Source of the DNA: Bacteroidota bacterium
Lineage (GTDB): Bacteria; Bacteroidota; Bacteroidia; B-17B0; Aurantibacillaceae
Length of the DNA: 64,000 nt
Assembly: GCA_020403265.1 (NCBI GenBank)
Contig: JADBXZ010000058.1
Coordinates: forward strand, 1 to 64,000
Direction of reading: 5' to 3'
Notes under the pieces: model-generated
Database searches by the model: none
What the model saw: only the letters and a program-made list of their open reading frames with translations
What the model was told of the DNA's origin: nothing
Shown: positions 7,051 through 15,962 of the stretch, piece by piece
Position numbering within the stretch: the first letter of the stretch is position 1
How the letters are laid out: each line of letters starts with the position of its first letter
Program-made: the position numbers and the translations under genes

Positions 7051-9251
7051 AATTTTTATATTATAAGCAGCCTGACACTATGTCTTGCGGTGCCACCTGT
7101 TTAAGAATGGTAGCAAAGCATTATGGTAAGTCTATAAGTTTAGCAAGTATTGTGCAGTTAAGTGGTACTACACGAGAAGGGGCCAACTTACAGGGCTTAA
7201 GCCAGGCTGCGGAAAAAATGGGTTTTCGTACCCTCGGAGTTAAAGTTCCGTTAGCAAAGCTCATTGATGATGCGCCGCTACCCTGTATAGCCCACTGGAG
7301 CCAAAATCATTTTGTAGTAATATATAAAATAAAAGGTAACACTTTATATATAGCTGACCCCGCTCACGGCTTGTTAACCTACAGCAAAGAAGAGTTTATA
7401 AAAAGTTGGGTAAGTGATGGAGCTGATGAAGGCATACTATTATTACTTGAAACCACACCCGAATTTTACAAGGAAGACGAATCTGCCTCTAAACCATCTC
7501 CCCTCAGCGGAGACATGAGAGGTGCTTCTTTCTCATTCTTATACAGCTATTTATTAAAACACAAAAAGGCAATAGTCCAATTAATTATTGGGCTGTTAGC
7601 AGGTAGTTTGTTACAATTAATTTTTCCATTTTTAACTCAAAGCATTATTGATGTTGGGGTTCAAAATAAAGATATTCAGTTTATTTATCTCATTTTGCTT
7701 GCTCAATTGATGGTTTTTTTCGGCCGTACCACTATTGATATAATACGTAATTATATCTTAATGCACATTAGTAGCAGAATAAACATTAGTCTTGCCAGCG
7801 ATTTTTTTGTGAAACTGATGAAATTACCAATAGCTTATTTTGACACAAAAATGACCGGCGATATTATGCAACGAATCAATGATAATCAACGCATTGAAGG
7901 TTTTTTAACGGGTTCGTCACTTAATACTTTATTTTCGCTATTTAATTTTGTGATATTCAGCGGCGTATTGGCCTGGTATAGTTTGCAAATTTTTATAGTT
8001 TTTATTTTTGGCAGTATTTTGTATTTTTTTTGGATCAGTTTTTTTTTAAAACGAAGGGCAGACTTGGATTTTAAGCGTTTTCAACAAAGTGGACAAAATG
8101 CCAGTAAAGTAATGGAGCTTGTTAATGGCATGCAGGAAATTAAATTGCATAATGCCGAGCGACAAAAACGCTGGCAATGGGAGAGTTTGCAGGCTAAATT
8201 ATTTAAAATTAACCTAAAGGGTTTAAGCCTCACAACGGCTCAAAACAGTGGTTCACAATTGATAAATGAATTAAAAAATATTGTAATTACTTTTTTAAGT
8301 GCCAAATTGGTTTTAGATGGTCAAGTTACATTAGGCATGATGTTGAGTATCAGTTACATTATTGGCCAATTAAACGCTCCGGTAAATGAAATGGTAAATT
8401 TTATTCAACATTGGCAGGATGCAAAGTTGAGTTTAGAACGTTTGGGAGAGATTCACAACAAAGAGGATGAGGAACCTGTTAACAAAGAAAAATTACACGA
8501 AATAGCAAATGATACGAGTATTGCAATAAAAAACTTAGCATTCAAATACGACGGTGTGGGTAATGTATTTGTTTTGCAAGATTTAAGTATTACTATACCG
8601 GCCAATAAAATTACAGCCATAGTAGGCTCCAGCGGAAGCGGTAAAACGACCTTTATGAAAATGCTATTAAAATTTTATGAACCAACTGAAGGAGATATAA
8701 AATTAGATGAAGTTAACCTCAATCACATTAGTGCCTCTACCTGGCGCGAGCAATGTGGTGTTGTAATGCAAGAAGGCTTTATTTTTAACGACACCATAGC
8801 AAATAATATTGCAGTAGGAGTTGATGTGGTGGATAAAGAAAAATTAAAACACGCTGTACAAGTAGCCAATATTAAAGAATTTATTGATGGTTTACCGCTG
8901 GGTTACAATACTAAAATTGGGATGGAGGGTATTGGTATAAGTACCGGACAAAAGCAACGCATTTTGATTGCAAGGGCAGTTTATAAAAACCCTAACTATT
9001 TGTTTTTTGATGAAGCTACCAGCGCTTTAGATGCCAATAACGAAAAAGTGATTATGCAAAATTTAAATGAATTTTTTAAAAACAAAACAGTTGTTGTTAT
9101 CGCCCACCGTTTAAGCACGGTTAAAAATGCTGACCAAATAATTGTGCTGGAAAACGGTAAAATAATAGAACAAGGCAACCATATAACCTTAACCAATAAG
9201 CGCGGTGCTTATTACGAATTAGTTAAAAATCAATTAGAATTAGGAAATTAA
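7047..9251 (+). CDS. C39 peptidase-containing ABC transporter (peptide exporter)
   Basis: A fused bacteriocin-type exporter of 734 residues from TTG 7047, which gives the family-like start MKFLYYKQPDTMSCG; a TTG at 7038 would add 3 residues. The N-terminal C39 peptidase has Cys14 (MSCGATC), His88 (QNHFVV) and Asp104 (IADPA), the triad that cleaves after GG leaders. Residues about 165-460 form a six-helix transmembrane domain. The nucleotide-binding domain has Walker A VGSSGSGKTT, a divergent signature GISTGQKQR in place of LSGGQ, Walker B YLFFDEATSALD and the H-loop IAHRLS. It sits in the inner membrane, cuts and exports the modified precursor. Start and the gwsS stop overlap as TTGA. Confidence 0.95.
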   Translation: MKFLYYKQPDTMSCGATCLRMVAKHYGKSISLASIVQLSGTTREGANLQGLSQAAEKMGFRTLGVKVPLAKLIDDAPLPCIAHWSQNHFVVIYKIKGNTLYIADPAHGLLTYSKEEFIKSWVSDGADEGILLLLETTPEFYKEDESASKPSPLSGDMRGASFSFLYSYLLKHKKAIVQLIIGLLAGSLLQLIFPFLTQSIIDVGVQNKDIQFIYLILLAQLMVFFGRTTIDIIRNYILMHISSRINISLASDFFVKLMKLPIAYFDTKMTGDIMQRINDNQRIEGFLTGSSLNTLFSLFNFVIFSGVLAWYSLQIFIVFIFGSILYFFWISFFLKRRADLDFKRFQQSGQNASKVMELVNGMQEIKLHNAERQKRWQWESLQAKLFKINLKGLSLTTAQNSGSQLINELKNIVITFLSAKLVLDGQVTLGMMLSISYIIGQLNAPVNEMVNFIQHWQDAKLSLERLGEIHNKEDEEPVNKEKLHEIANDTSIAIKNLAFKYDGVGNVFVLQDLSITIPANKITAIVGSSGSGKTTFMKMLLKFYEPTEGDIKLDEVNLNHISASTWREQCGVVMQEGFIFNDTIANNIAVGVDVVDKEKLKHAVQVANIKEFIDGLPLGYNTKIGMEGIGISTGQKQRILIARAVYKNPNYLFFDEATSALDANNEKVIMQNLNEFFKNKTVVVIAHRLSTVKNADQIIVLENGKIIEQGNHITLTNKRGAYYELVKNQLELGN

Positions 9252-9252
9252 C

Positions 9253-9558
9253 ATGACTAAACAAGAAATTGAAGAACAATTACTGAAATGGTTCAGCCCA
9301 TTTGGACTTGATCATCAGTTAAGAGTAATGTATATTAACACGGTGGTTAATACACAAAATGAAATTGTTGAAGTTAAAGAGGCTTTAATTAAAATCAAAA
9401 AGCTTAATCTAAGTGAAAACCTAAATAATGATAAAATCGCAGAATTACTTTCGTTTATGCCTTACGATTTTAGCACATACACCCCAATTGAAGATTTGAT
9501 AAACGAATATAATTCATTGGGCTGTTTAAACATATTTGTAAGTTATAAGATTGTATAA
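9253..9558 (+). CDS. Small protein of unknown function between exporter genes
   Basis: A 101-residue protein with an ATG one base after the exporter stop; its end overlaps the HlyD gene's possible TTG start. It has no signal peptide, membrane segment or GG motif. The first 60 residues look helical and charged (MTKQEIEEQLLKWFSPFG, later VKEALIKIKKLNL). I do not recognise it. Its place in the export operon would suit an immunity protein, a maturation helper or an exporter accessory, but the sequence does not decide among these. Confidence 0.7.
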   Translation: MTKQEIEEQLLKWFSPFGLDHQLRVMYINTVVNTQNEIVEVKEALIKIKKLNLSENLNNDKIAELLSFMPYDFSTYTPIEDLINEYNSLGCLNIFVSYKIV

Positions 9559-9571
9559 ACTAATCAATAAA

Positions 9572-10864
9572 ATGCCTGAAGAAAAAGAAATAATATTACG
9601 TACTGAAGAGGTAAACGAAATACTTACAAGCACCCCAAAGTGGATATTACGTTGGGGGATTACTGTCGTTTTTTTATTGATTATTATTGCAGTGGTTTTA
9701 TCTTATTTTATTAAGTACCCGGATGTATTAACAGCTGACATCACGCTAACAACTTTAAATCCACCTGTTACAATAATTGCTAAAAATAGCGGCAAATTGA
9801 CCCACCTATTGGTAAAAGATAAAGCATTTGTAAAAACTAATCAAATAATTGGGGTTATAGAGAATACCGCCGAATACAAGGATGTACTTTATTTGTTGAA
9901 TCAAACGAATGTAATGTTCGAGCAAGTAAAGTATAGTGATACACTAAATTATATTAGATTAACGGATAGCCTTAAAACGGGCGAAATAACGCCGTTTTAC
10001 CTTCAGTTAATTAAAGCCACAAAAGATTTAAATATTTACTTAACAGGGAATCCTTATTTAAAGCAGATTACCTTATTAAAGAAAGACTTAGCCGGATATA
10101 GCGCCTTGGTTCCCAAGTATCAGAAGCAGGAACAGATTAGCAACGAACAATTAAAATTAGCACTATCTGACTTTAACCGAGACAAAAAATTGTTTGAGGA
10201 AAAAGTTATTACTGCAAGGGAATATGAAAATCAGAAGAAGAATTATTTGAATGCACAAAATAGCAATGAACAAAGTAAAATTACAGTATCAAGTGCAATT
10301 ATTCAAATTAATAGTATTGAAAAAAATATTTTGCAATTGCAGATACAGGATTATCAGGAAACAGCCAAACTAAAAAATGAATTACTGCAACAACTTAAAA
10401 CATTAAAAAACGAAATATTAAAATGGAAACAGTTGTTTTTAATTGAGAGCCCTGTAAGCGGTAAAATTTCCTATTTTAATTTTTGGGTAACAAACCAAAA
10501 CGTTAAGCAGGGCGATGAGTTGTTTGCAATAATACCCGAAAAGAAACAAGAATTTATTGGAAAGTGTGTTTTAGCTATCACAAATTCGGGCAAATTGGCG
10601 ATTGGGCAAAAGGCAAACATTAAGCTGGATAACTACCCATTTAATGAAAACGGCATACTTAACGGAATTGTTACCAATATTTCGGAGGTACCCACAAAGG
10701 AGGGTTACTTAGTTGATATTAGTTTACCAAACGGGCTTAAAACGTCTTATCAAAAAACCATTATTTATAAGGAATTAATGAAAGGCAAAGCTGAAATTAT
10801 CACAAAAAATATTTCTGTAATGGATAGAATATTTTTTAATTTTAGAAAATTAATGAAAAGGTAA
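9572..10864 (+). CDS. HlyD-family membrane fusion protein (peptide export)
   Basis: The ATG at 9572 gives 430 residues starting MPEEKEIILRTEEVNEIL, the typical beginning of adaptors paired with C39 ABC exporters in Bacteroidota; a TTG at 9551 would add 7 residues. One transmembrane helix is at about residues 28-49 (WGITVVFLLIIIAVVLSYFI). A biotinyl-lipoyl-like half (IIAKNSGKLTHLLVKDKAFV) near 75 and its partner (IESPVSGKISYFNFWVTNQNV) near 297 flank a long coiled-coil hairpin of about residues 95-290. The beta-barrel follows. It bridges the ABC exporter to an outer membrane factor; none is in the cluster, so it may borrow a TolC-like protein such as the one at the left edge. Confidence 0.93.
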   Translation: MPEEKEIILRTEEVNEILTSTPKWILRWGITVVFLLIIIAVVLSYFIKYPDVLTADITLTTLNPPVTIIAKNSGKLTHLLVKDKAFVKTNQIIGVIENTAEYKDVLYLLNQTNVMFEQVKYSDTLNYIRLTDSLKTGEITPFYLQLIKATKDLNIYLTGNPYLKQITLLKKDLAGYSALVPKYQKQEQISNEQLKLALSDFNRDKKLFEEKVITAREYENQKKNYLNAQNSNEQSKITVSSAIIQINSIEKNILQLQIQDYQETAKLKNELLQQLKTLKNEILKWKQLFLIESPVSGKISYFNFWVTNQNVKQGDELFAIIPEKKQEFIGKCVLAITNSGKLAIGQKANIKLDNYPFNENGILNGIVTNISEVPTKEGYLVDISLPNGLKTSYQKTIIYKELMKGKAEIITKNISVMDRIFFNFRKLMKR

Positions 10865-10900
10865 ATGTAATTTTATTTTTTGTCAAGCAGCAATTACATT
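10864..10900 (+). terminator. Hairpin at the end of the RiPP operon
   Basis: AATGTAATT at 10864-10872 and AATTACATT at 10892-10900 are perfect 9-bp inverted repeats with a 19-nt loop, immediately after the HlyD stop. No T run follows, so it may be a weak or factor-dependent terminator. Confidence 0.35.
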
Positions 10901-10909
10901 AATCAAAAC

Positions 10910-10954
10910 AACTGTTTTATAAATGAGCAGGGCAAAATTTCGGGATTGAGTTAA
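10910..10954 (+). pseudogene. Diverged remnant of the fhs 3' end (insertion scar)
   Basis: Read in frame to the TAA at 10952-10954, these 45 bases give NCFINEQGKISGLS, against NMFIDETGKISGLS at the end of fhs: 11 of 14 residues match, and the last 20 bases before the final stop base are identical. Similarity fades before 10910. It ends 5 nt before the ATG of the next gene. The simplest reading is that the ancestral order was fhs followed directly by the 10960 gene, and that 8 kb were inserted with exchange or duplication of the fhs end. Confidence 0.75.
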
Positions 10955-10959
10955 ATAGT

Positions 10960-11610
10960 ATGAAAGCAATTGTTATTGGTGCAACTGGTGCCACCGGAAA
11001 GGAATTAGTTGATTTGTTGTTGGAGGATACACAGGTAGAATCTGTTACTATTTTTGCCAGAAAGAAGCTTTCAATTAATCATTCAAAACTAAATGTAATT
11101 CAAATCGATTTCAACAAACCAAACGAGTGGGATACGCTGGTAAAGGGAGATGTACTGTTTTGTTGCTTAGGCACTACCTTAAAAGTTGCAGGCAACAAGG
11201 ATGCTCAGTGGAAAGTAGATCACGACTACCAGTTATGGTTTGCCCAAGCTGCTAAAATTAACAAGGTTCCATGCTGTGTTTTAGTCTCAGCGCTTGGCGC
11301 ATCATCCCGCTCAAGTGTTTTTTATTCACGCATGAAAGGTGAATTAGAAGATGCAATTGATAAATTAAATTTTGGGAAATTTTTGGTGTTTCAACCGCCA
11401 CTGTTGTTGCGTGAACACACGGATAGAACCATGGAAATTGTTGGAGCTAAAGTGATTGGTTTTTTTAATGCGCTTGGACTGCTAAAATCGCAACAACCAT
11501 TGGCAACTAAGGACTTGGCTAAAGCTATGCTGTTTGCTGCCGAAAAAACACCGGTTGGTAATCATATTTTTAAAGGTCAAGCTATCCGCCAACTTTTAAA
11601 CAATAACTAA
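10960..11610 (+). CDS. NAD(P)-binding short-chain-like oxidoreductase (TIP30-like)
   Basis: A 216-residue protein with an N-terminal Rossmann nucleotide-binding motif GATGATGKE at residues 8-16, the FARK strand for NADP phosphate binding, and the YSRMKGELE sequence near 126 that corresponds to the YxxxK of extended SDR-like NAD(P)H-binding proteins of the HTATIP2/YwnB type. The substrate is unknown. The ATG at 10960 follows the fhs remnant by 5 nt, so the gene was probably the second gene of an fhs operon before the island arrived; its promoter now is unclear. Confidence 0.85.
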   Translation: MKAIVIGATGATGKELVDLLLEDTQVESVTIFARKKLSINHSKLNVIQIDFNKPNEWDTLVKGDVLFCCLGTTLKVAGNKDAQWKVDHDYQLWFAQAAKINKVPCCVLVSALGASSRSSVFYSRMKGELEDAIDKLNFGKFLVFQPPLLLREHTDRTMEIVGAKVIGFFNALGLLKSQQPLATKDLAKAMLFAAEKTPVGNHIFKGQAIRQLLNNN

Positions 11611-11614
11611 AAAT

Positions 11615-12292
11615 TTATTCGTTTTTTGTAAGCGATTTTTTAATGTATTTCTCTGTTGGCAGGCTTGCTTTTTGGATGCGTTTAGCGTAACGAATGCTGT
11701 CTAATATTTCTGCTTGCTTTTCTATGATGATTTCTTTACTGTTTTTAAGTTCTTTTTTGTACAAATAAATTACAGTTAACGTAGCAATTAAAACTGTGGA
11801 AAAATTAATAATCATAAGCATCATGCTATAACTTATAGTATATAATGGATTTATATACATTTGACAAACAACAGAGGCGGTGAGGATCAAAAAAGAAAGT
11901 ACAATGTAAAATGTAGATTGTTTGTTGGTGTCAAAAATAATTAATGCCGGAATTGTGGTGACAATAAAAGCTAAATAAAAGCCGGCATCTTTACCGGTTA
12001 TCACATTAACAAAACCAAAAAGCAAAGGGGCAACTGCCGACACGTAATTTCTTGAAAAGCGATGCCCCAACCAACTTGTGAAGAATAATGTAATGCCAAA
12101 TAAAACAGCGCCAACGCTAAACACAAAGGAAAAATAGAAGTAGCGCGTAAACAAAAACAGAATGGCATAAAACAATGAAATGGGAACTCCAATAAAACTA
12201 ATACCGTTCACAAGTTTCGTTTTCTCAATAATTTCTTGCGTAAAATGAGGTTTAACACCAACTGAAAGTATTTTAGCCAGCAACATAAGCAT
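11615..12292 (-). CDS. Membrane sensor-like protein lacking its output domain
   Basis: A 225-residue protein with six to seven predicted transmembrane helices (residues about 25-175) and then a cytoplasmic helix EKQAEILDSIRYAKRIQKASLPTE. That linker (DSIxYAKRIQxAxLP) is the conserved junction before PP2C/SpoIIE phosphatase domains in many Bacteroidota sensor proteins. Here the protein stops 13 residues later, so the phosphatase domain is missing. It could be a remnant, or a solitary membrane module. The stop is 4 nt from the end of the convergent gene, and no phosphatase sequence follows. Confidence 0.7.
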   Translation of the reverse strand: MLMLLAKILSVGVKPHFTQEIIEKTKLVNGISFIGVPISLFYAILFLFTRYFYFSFVFSVGAVLFGITLFFTSWLGHRFSRNYVSAVAPLLFGFVNVITGKDAGFYLAFIVTTIPALIIFDTNKQSTFYIVLSFLILTASVVCQMYINPLYTISYSMMLMIINFSTVLIATLTVIYLYKKELKNSKEIIIEKQAEILDSIRYAKRIQKASLPTEKYIKKSLTKNE

Positions 12293-12380
12293 AACTAAAG
12301 ATACAATTATTTTGACTAATTAATCCTTGCCTGAATTAAAACTACAATTTGTAATTTAAAGCTGAAATATATTAGCAGAA

Positions 12381-15230
12381 CTAGTTCGCAACCGTTTCCT
12401 CCATATAACTTTCGATGGGCGCACAACTGCATACTAAATTCCTGTCGCCGTATGCATTATCCACACGTGCAACACTTGGCCAAAATTTGTTGGCTTTTAC
12501 GTATGGTAAAGGAAATGCTGCTTTTTCGCGGCTATATGGTTTATCGTAATTATCGGCAATAATTAATTTTGCTGTATGTGGCGCATTCTTAATTACGTTG
12601 TTTGCTTTGTCTGCTTTACCGTCAATAATTTCCTGAATTTCTTTTCTGATAGAAATCATGGCATCACAAAAGCGATCTAATTCTGCTTTGTTTTCACTTT
12701 CAGTGGGTTCTACCATTAACGTATTAACTACCGGAAACGCTACTGTTGGTGCATGAAAACCATAATCCATCAAACGCTTCGCAATGTCTGCTACCTCAAC
12801 GCCACTTGCCATTTTAAAATCATTACAATCCAAAATCATTTCATGCGCACAACGACCTTGCGTACCTGTGTATAAAATTTTGTAATGATCCTTTAAAACT
12901 TCTTTCATGTAGTTGGCATTTAAAATGGCGGTTTCTGTAGCGGATTTTAAACCGTCTGCACCTAACATTTTAATATAACCGTAGCTAATTAATAAAATCA
13001 ACGCGCTTCCAAAAGGCGCAGAGCTAACGGCGTGGATGCCAGCTTCGCCACCGGTATTTACAATAGGATGCGAAGGTAAATACGGCACTAATTTTTCTAC
13101 CACGCCAATTGGACCCATACCGGGACCACCACCACCGTGAGGAATAGCAAACGTTTTGTGTAAATTTAAGTGGCAAACATCTGCACCAATATTACCAGGG
13201 CTTGTTAATCCAACTTGTGCATTCATATTTGCGCCATCCATATAAACTAAACCACCGTTGTCGTGAATGATTTTCGTAATTTCTGTAATTGCTTCTTCGT
13301 AAACACCGTGAGTACTTGGATAAGTGACCATTAGGCAACTTAGAGTATCTTTATATTGTTCTGCTTTGGCTTTTAAATCTGCAATGTCTACATTTCCTTT
13401 TTCGTCACATTTTGTAACCACAATGGTCATGCCTGCCATAGCAGCACTTGCAGGATTTGTACCATGAGCCGAAGAAGGAATCAACGCGACAACGCGCTTA
13501 TCGTCTCCGTTTGCTAAGTGATATTGACGAATAACCATTAACCCGGCATATTCGCCTTGTGCGCCTGAGTTTGGCTGAAAACTCATTTTAGCAAAACCGG
13601 TAATGTCACTTAAATCTCTGTCTAATGTTTCAATCATTTCCAAATAACCTTGTGCCTGATTAGCAGGAACAAATGGGTGAATAGAAGCCCACTCAGGCCA
13701 TGTTAATGGTAATAACTCAGAAGCTGCATTTAATTTCATTGTGCAACTGCCCAAAGAAATCATGCTATGAACTAAAGATAAATCCTTATTCTCCAAACGT
13801 TTAATGTAACGCATCATTTCACTTTCGCTGTGATATGAATTGAAAGTTGGATGCGTTAAATAAGACGAGTTGCGGTTTAGGTTGGAAGAAGAAATTAAGC
13901 TTGATGTTCCAACGCCATTTAGAGTTGCGCCAAAAACAGAAAGTATATCTTTTAAATCATCCTCTTCAACAGTTTGATCAACTGAAATACCCACATGTTT
14001 GTCATCTATTTTTCTAAAATTAATTTCTTTGTTTTCAGCTGCTGCAATAATTTTATTTGCATCGCAAGCTACTACGATTGTATCAAAATACAATTTAGTT
14101 GTAACATTTAAACCTGCTTTTGATAGTGCGTTTGCAATTGCATGTGCTTTGTTGTGCACGTCTTGTGCTATTGCTTTAATTCCTTCAGGACCGTGATAAA
14201 CAGCATACATACTTGCCATAATAGCAAGTAATGCCTGTGCCGTACAAATATTGCTGGTTGCTTTATCACGTTTGATGTGTTGTTCGCGCGTTTGCAAAGC
14301 CATGCGTAAAGCCTGATTACCTTCGGCGTCAATACTTATACCAATGATACGCCCCGGAATCAAACGCTTATAATCTTCTTTACAAGCAAAAAACGCAGCG
14401 TGTGGACCACCATAACCTAATGGCACACCAAAACGTTGACTGTTTCCATATACGACATCTGCACCCCACTCGCCAGGAGGTGTTAATAAGGCAAGTGCTA
14501 GTAAATCTGATCCTACAGCTACTTGTATGCCAAGTTCTTTGCAAGAATCGATATACGCTTTATAATTGTTCGCTTCGCCATTGATGTCGGGATATTGTAT
14601 AACAGATCCAAAGAATGAGTCATCTAATTTTGTTGATGCTAAGTTACCAACAACTACTTCTATACCTACAGGATTAGAGCGGGTTTTAATTACATCAATT
14701 ACTTGAGGAAAACACGTTTCGCTAACAAATAATTTATGAGCATTTGCTTTTTGCTTACTGCGGTTACTGTGAAACATAAACACAGCCTCTGCGGCAGCTG
14801 TTGCTTCATCTAATAAACTGGCATTGGCAATAGGCATGGATGTTAAATCCATTACCATGGTTTGAAAATTTAAGATTGCTTCTAAACGACCTTGCGCAAT
14901 TTCCGCCTGATAAGGTGTGTAGGCCGTATACCAGCCCGGATTTTCTAGAATATTGCGTTGAATAACTGCCGGTAAAATATTATTGTAATATCCAAGTCCG
15001 ATGTAAGAACGAAACTGTTTGTTTTTTTTGCCTAAGGCACGTAAGTGTTTGTGGTATTGAAACTCACTTAAAGCAGCTCCGGTTTTTAAAGGTTGTTTTA
15101 AACGAATGTTGGCCGGAACCGTTTGATTGATTAACTCATCTAAAGTAGTAGCACCAATTTTTTTTAGCATGGCGTTAACTTCATTTTTACGCGGACCGTT
15201 GTGGCGATTTACAAATTTATCGATTGACAT
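12381..15230 (-). CDS. gcvP: Glycine dehydrogenase (decarboxylating), P protein
   Basis: The ATG at 15230 gives 949 residues beginning MSIDKFVNRHNGPRKNE, the family's usual start; the upstream ATG at 15263 adds 11 unrelated residues. This is the full-length fused P protein (about 950 residues). The PLP lysine is in NLHKTFAIPHGGGGPG near residue 692; the half-domain repeat starts near residue 470 (SYLTHPTFNSYHSE). It decarboxylates glycine and passes the aminomethyl group to the lipoyl H protein in the glycine cleavage system, supplying methylene-THF. gcvT and gcvH are not in the window. No glycine riboswitch is seen upstream. Confidence 0.98.
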   Translation of the reverse strand: MSIDKFVNRHNGPRKNEVNAMLKKIGATTLDELINQTVPANIRLKQPLKTGAALSEFQYHKHLRALGKKNKQFRSYIGLGYYNNILPAVIQRNILENPGWYTAYTPYQAEIAQGRLEAILNFQTMVMDLTSMPIANASLLDEATAAAEAVFMFHSNRSKQKANAHKLFVSETCFPQVIDVIKTRSNPVGIEVVVGNLASTKLDDSFFGSVIQYPDINGEANNYKAYIDSCKELGIQVAVGSDLLALALLTPPGEWGADVVYGNSQRFGVPLGYGGPHAAFFACKEDYKRLIPGRIIGISIDAEGNQALRMALQTREQHIKRDKATSNICTAQALLAIMASMYAVYHGPEGIKAIAQDVHNKAHAIANALSKAGLNVTTKLYFDTIVVACDANKIIAAAENKEINFRKIDDKHVGISVDQTVEEDDLKDILSVFGATLNGVGTSSLISSSNLNRNSSYLTHPTFNSYHSESEMMRYIKRLENKDLSLVHSMISLGSCTMKLNAASELLPLTWPEWASIHPFVPANQAQGYLEMIETLDRDLSDITGFAKMSFQPNSGAQGEYAGLMVIRQYHLANGDDKRVVALIPSSAHGTNPASAAMAGMTIVVTKCDEKGNVDIADLKAKAEQYKDTLSCLMVTYPSTHGVYEEAITEITKIIHDNGGLVYMDGANMNAQVGLTSPGNIGADVCHLNLHKTFAIPHGGGGPGMGPIGVVEKLVPYLPSHPIVNTGGEAGIHAVSSAPFGSALILLISYGYIKMLGADGLKSATETAILNANYMKEVLKDHYKILYTGTQGRCAHEMILDCNDFKMASGVEVADIAKRLMDYGFHAPTVAFPVVNTLMVEPTESENKAELDRFCDAMISIRKEIQEIIDGKADKANNVIKNAPHTAKLIIADNYDKPYSREKAAFPLPYVKANKFWPSVARVDNAYGDRNLVCSCAPIESYMEETVAN

Positions 15231-15359
15231 AGTTATAGAAAATAGAGTCACAAATTTAAACAAATCAGGGCTATTAATGTTTGTTTAAGTCCGTCTTTTT
15301 TAATTAATTTTTAACTATTTCTGGGCTTTTAAAAGTGAGCACAAACCCTTGCATTCATG

Positions 15360-15944
15360 TTAAAGTAGAGTTATAAGGTCTTTCGGCGTTAATACCCTTA
15401 CCTGCCCTGGTTTTAAATCCTTTATAGTTATGGTACCCAGCTGAACGCGTATTAAACGTTGTACTTTGTAGCCAACGCCTGAACACATTTTTCTGATTTG
15501 ACGGTTTTTTCCTTCGGAAATCGTTATTTTTAACCAGGTGTGCGGCCAAACTAAGGTTTCTGCAAACTCCGCAGGCAATTCTTCCTGCGCGAATGATACA
15601 ACCTCGCAAGGCTTTGTTTGATAATTCGCGTTTTTTCCTTTTAAAGCAATTTCAACACCTATTCTAAGGTTGGTTATGGCTTCTTCTGATATTTTGTTTT
15701 TCACCCTTACCAAATACGCTTTATCAATCTTGTTTTCGGGCAGTAAAACTCTTTTATAAAAATTTTTATCAGTAGTAAGCAGCAACAAGCCTTCGCTTTC
15801 ATAATCCAATCTACCAACCGGCATTGTACCTTCCGGAAACTCGTATGTTAACGCATTTAAAGTTGTTAAACCGTTTTGATCTTTAAACTGACTTAACATG
15901 CCCTTTGGTTTATTTAAAACAAAATACGTGTGTTCTGTTTTCAA
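15360..15944 (-). CDS. rRNA pseudouridine synthase, RluB/RluE/RluF family
   Basis: A 194-residue enzyme with no S4 domain. Catalytic Asp47 lies in GRLDYESEGLLLLT; the NKPKGMLSQF strand (residues 11-20) and EGKNRQIRKM near residue 150 are the other family motifs. The short, S4-less form is most like RluE (23S rRNA U2457), but the exact target cannot be told from sequence alone. It is divergent from the next gene, and the two 5' ends are only about 18 nt apart. Confidence 0.93.
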   Translation of the reverse strand: MKTEHTYFVLNKPKGMLSQFKDQNGLTTLNALTYEFPEGTMPVGRLDYESEGLLLLTTDKNFYKRVLLPENKIDKAYLVRVKNKISEEAITNLRIGVEIALKGKNANYQTKPCEVVSFAQEELPAEFAETLVWPHTWLKITISEGKNRQIRKMCSGVGYKVQRLIRVQLGTITIKDLKPGQVRVLTPKDLITLL

Positions 15945-15962
15945 TTGTTTAGTAATTTTAGC

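Noticed and set aside
2926-10954. Integrative element with its own integrase
   Set aside because: No integrase, recombinase, transposase or relaxase frame is seen between the repeats; only the scar-like repeat supports insertion.
15240-15359. Glycine riboswitch upstream of gcvP
   Set aside because: The gap of about 100 nt shows no paired aptamer-like conserved segments that I can recognise.
15930-15962. GTG start at 15930 for the haem/copper lipoprotein
   Set aside because: It overlaps the divergent pseudouridine synthase start and places extra residues before the signal peptide.
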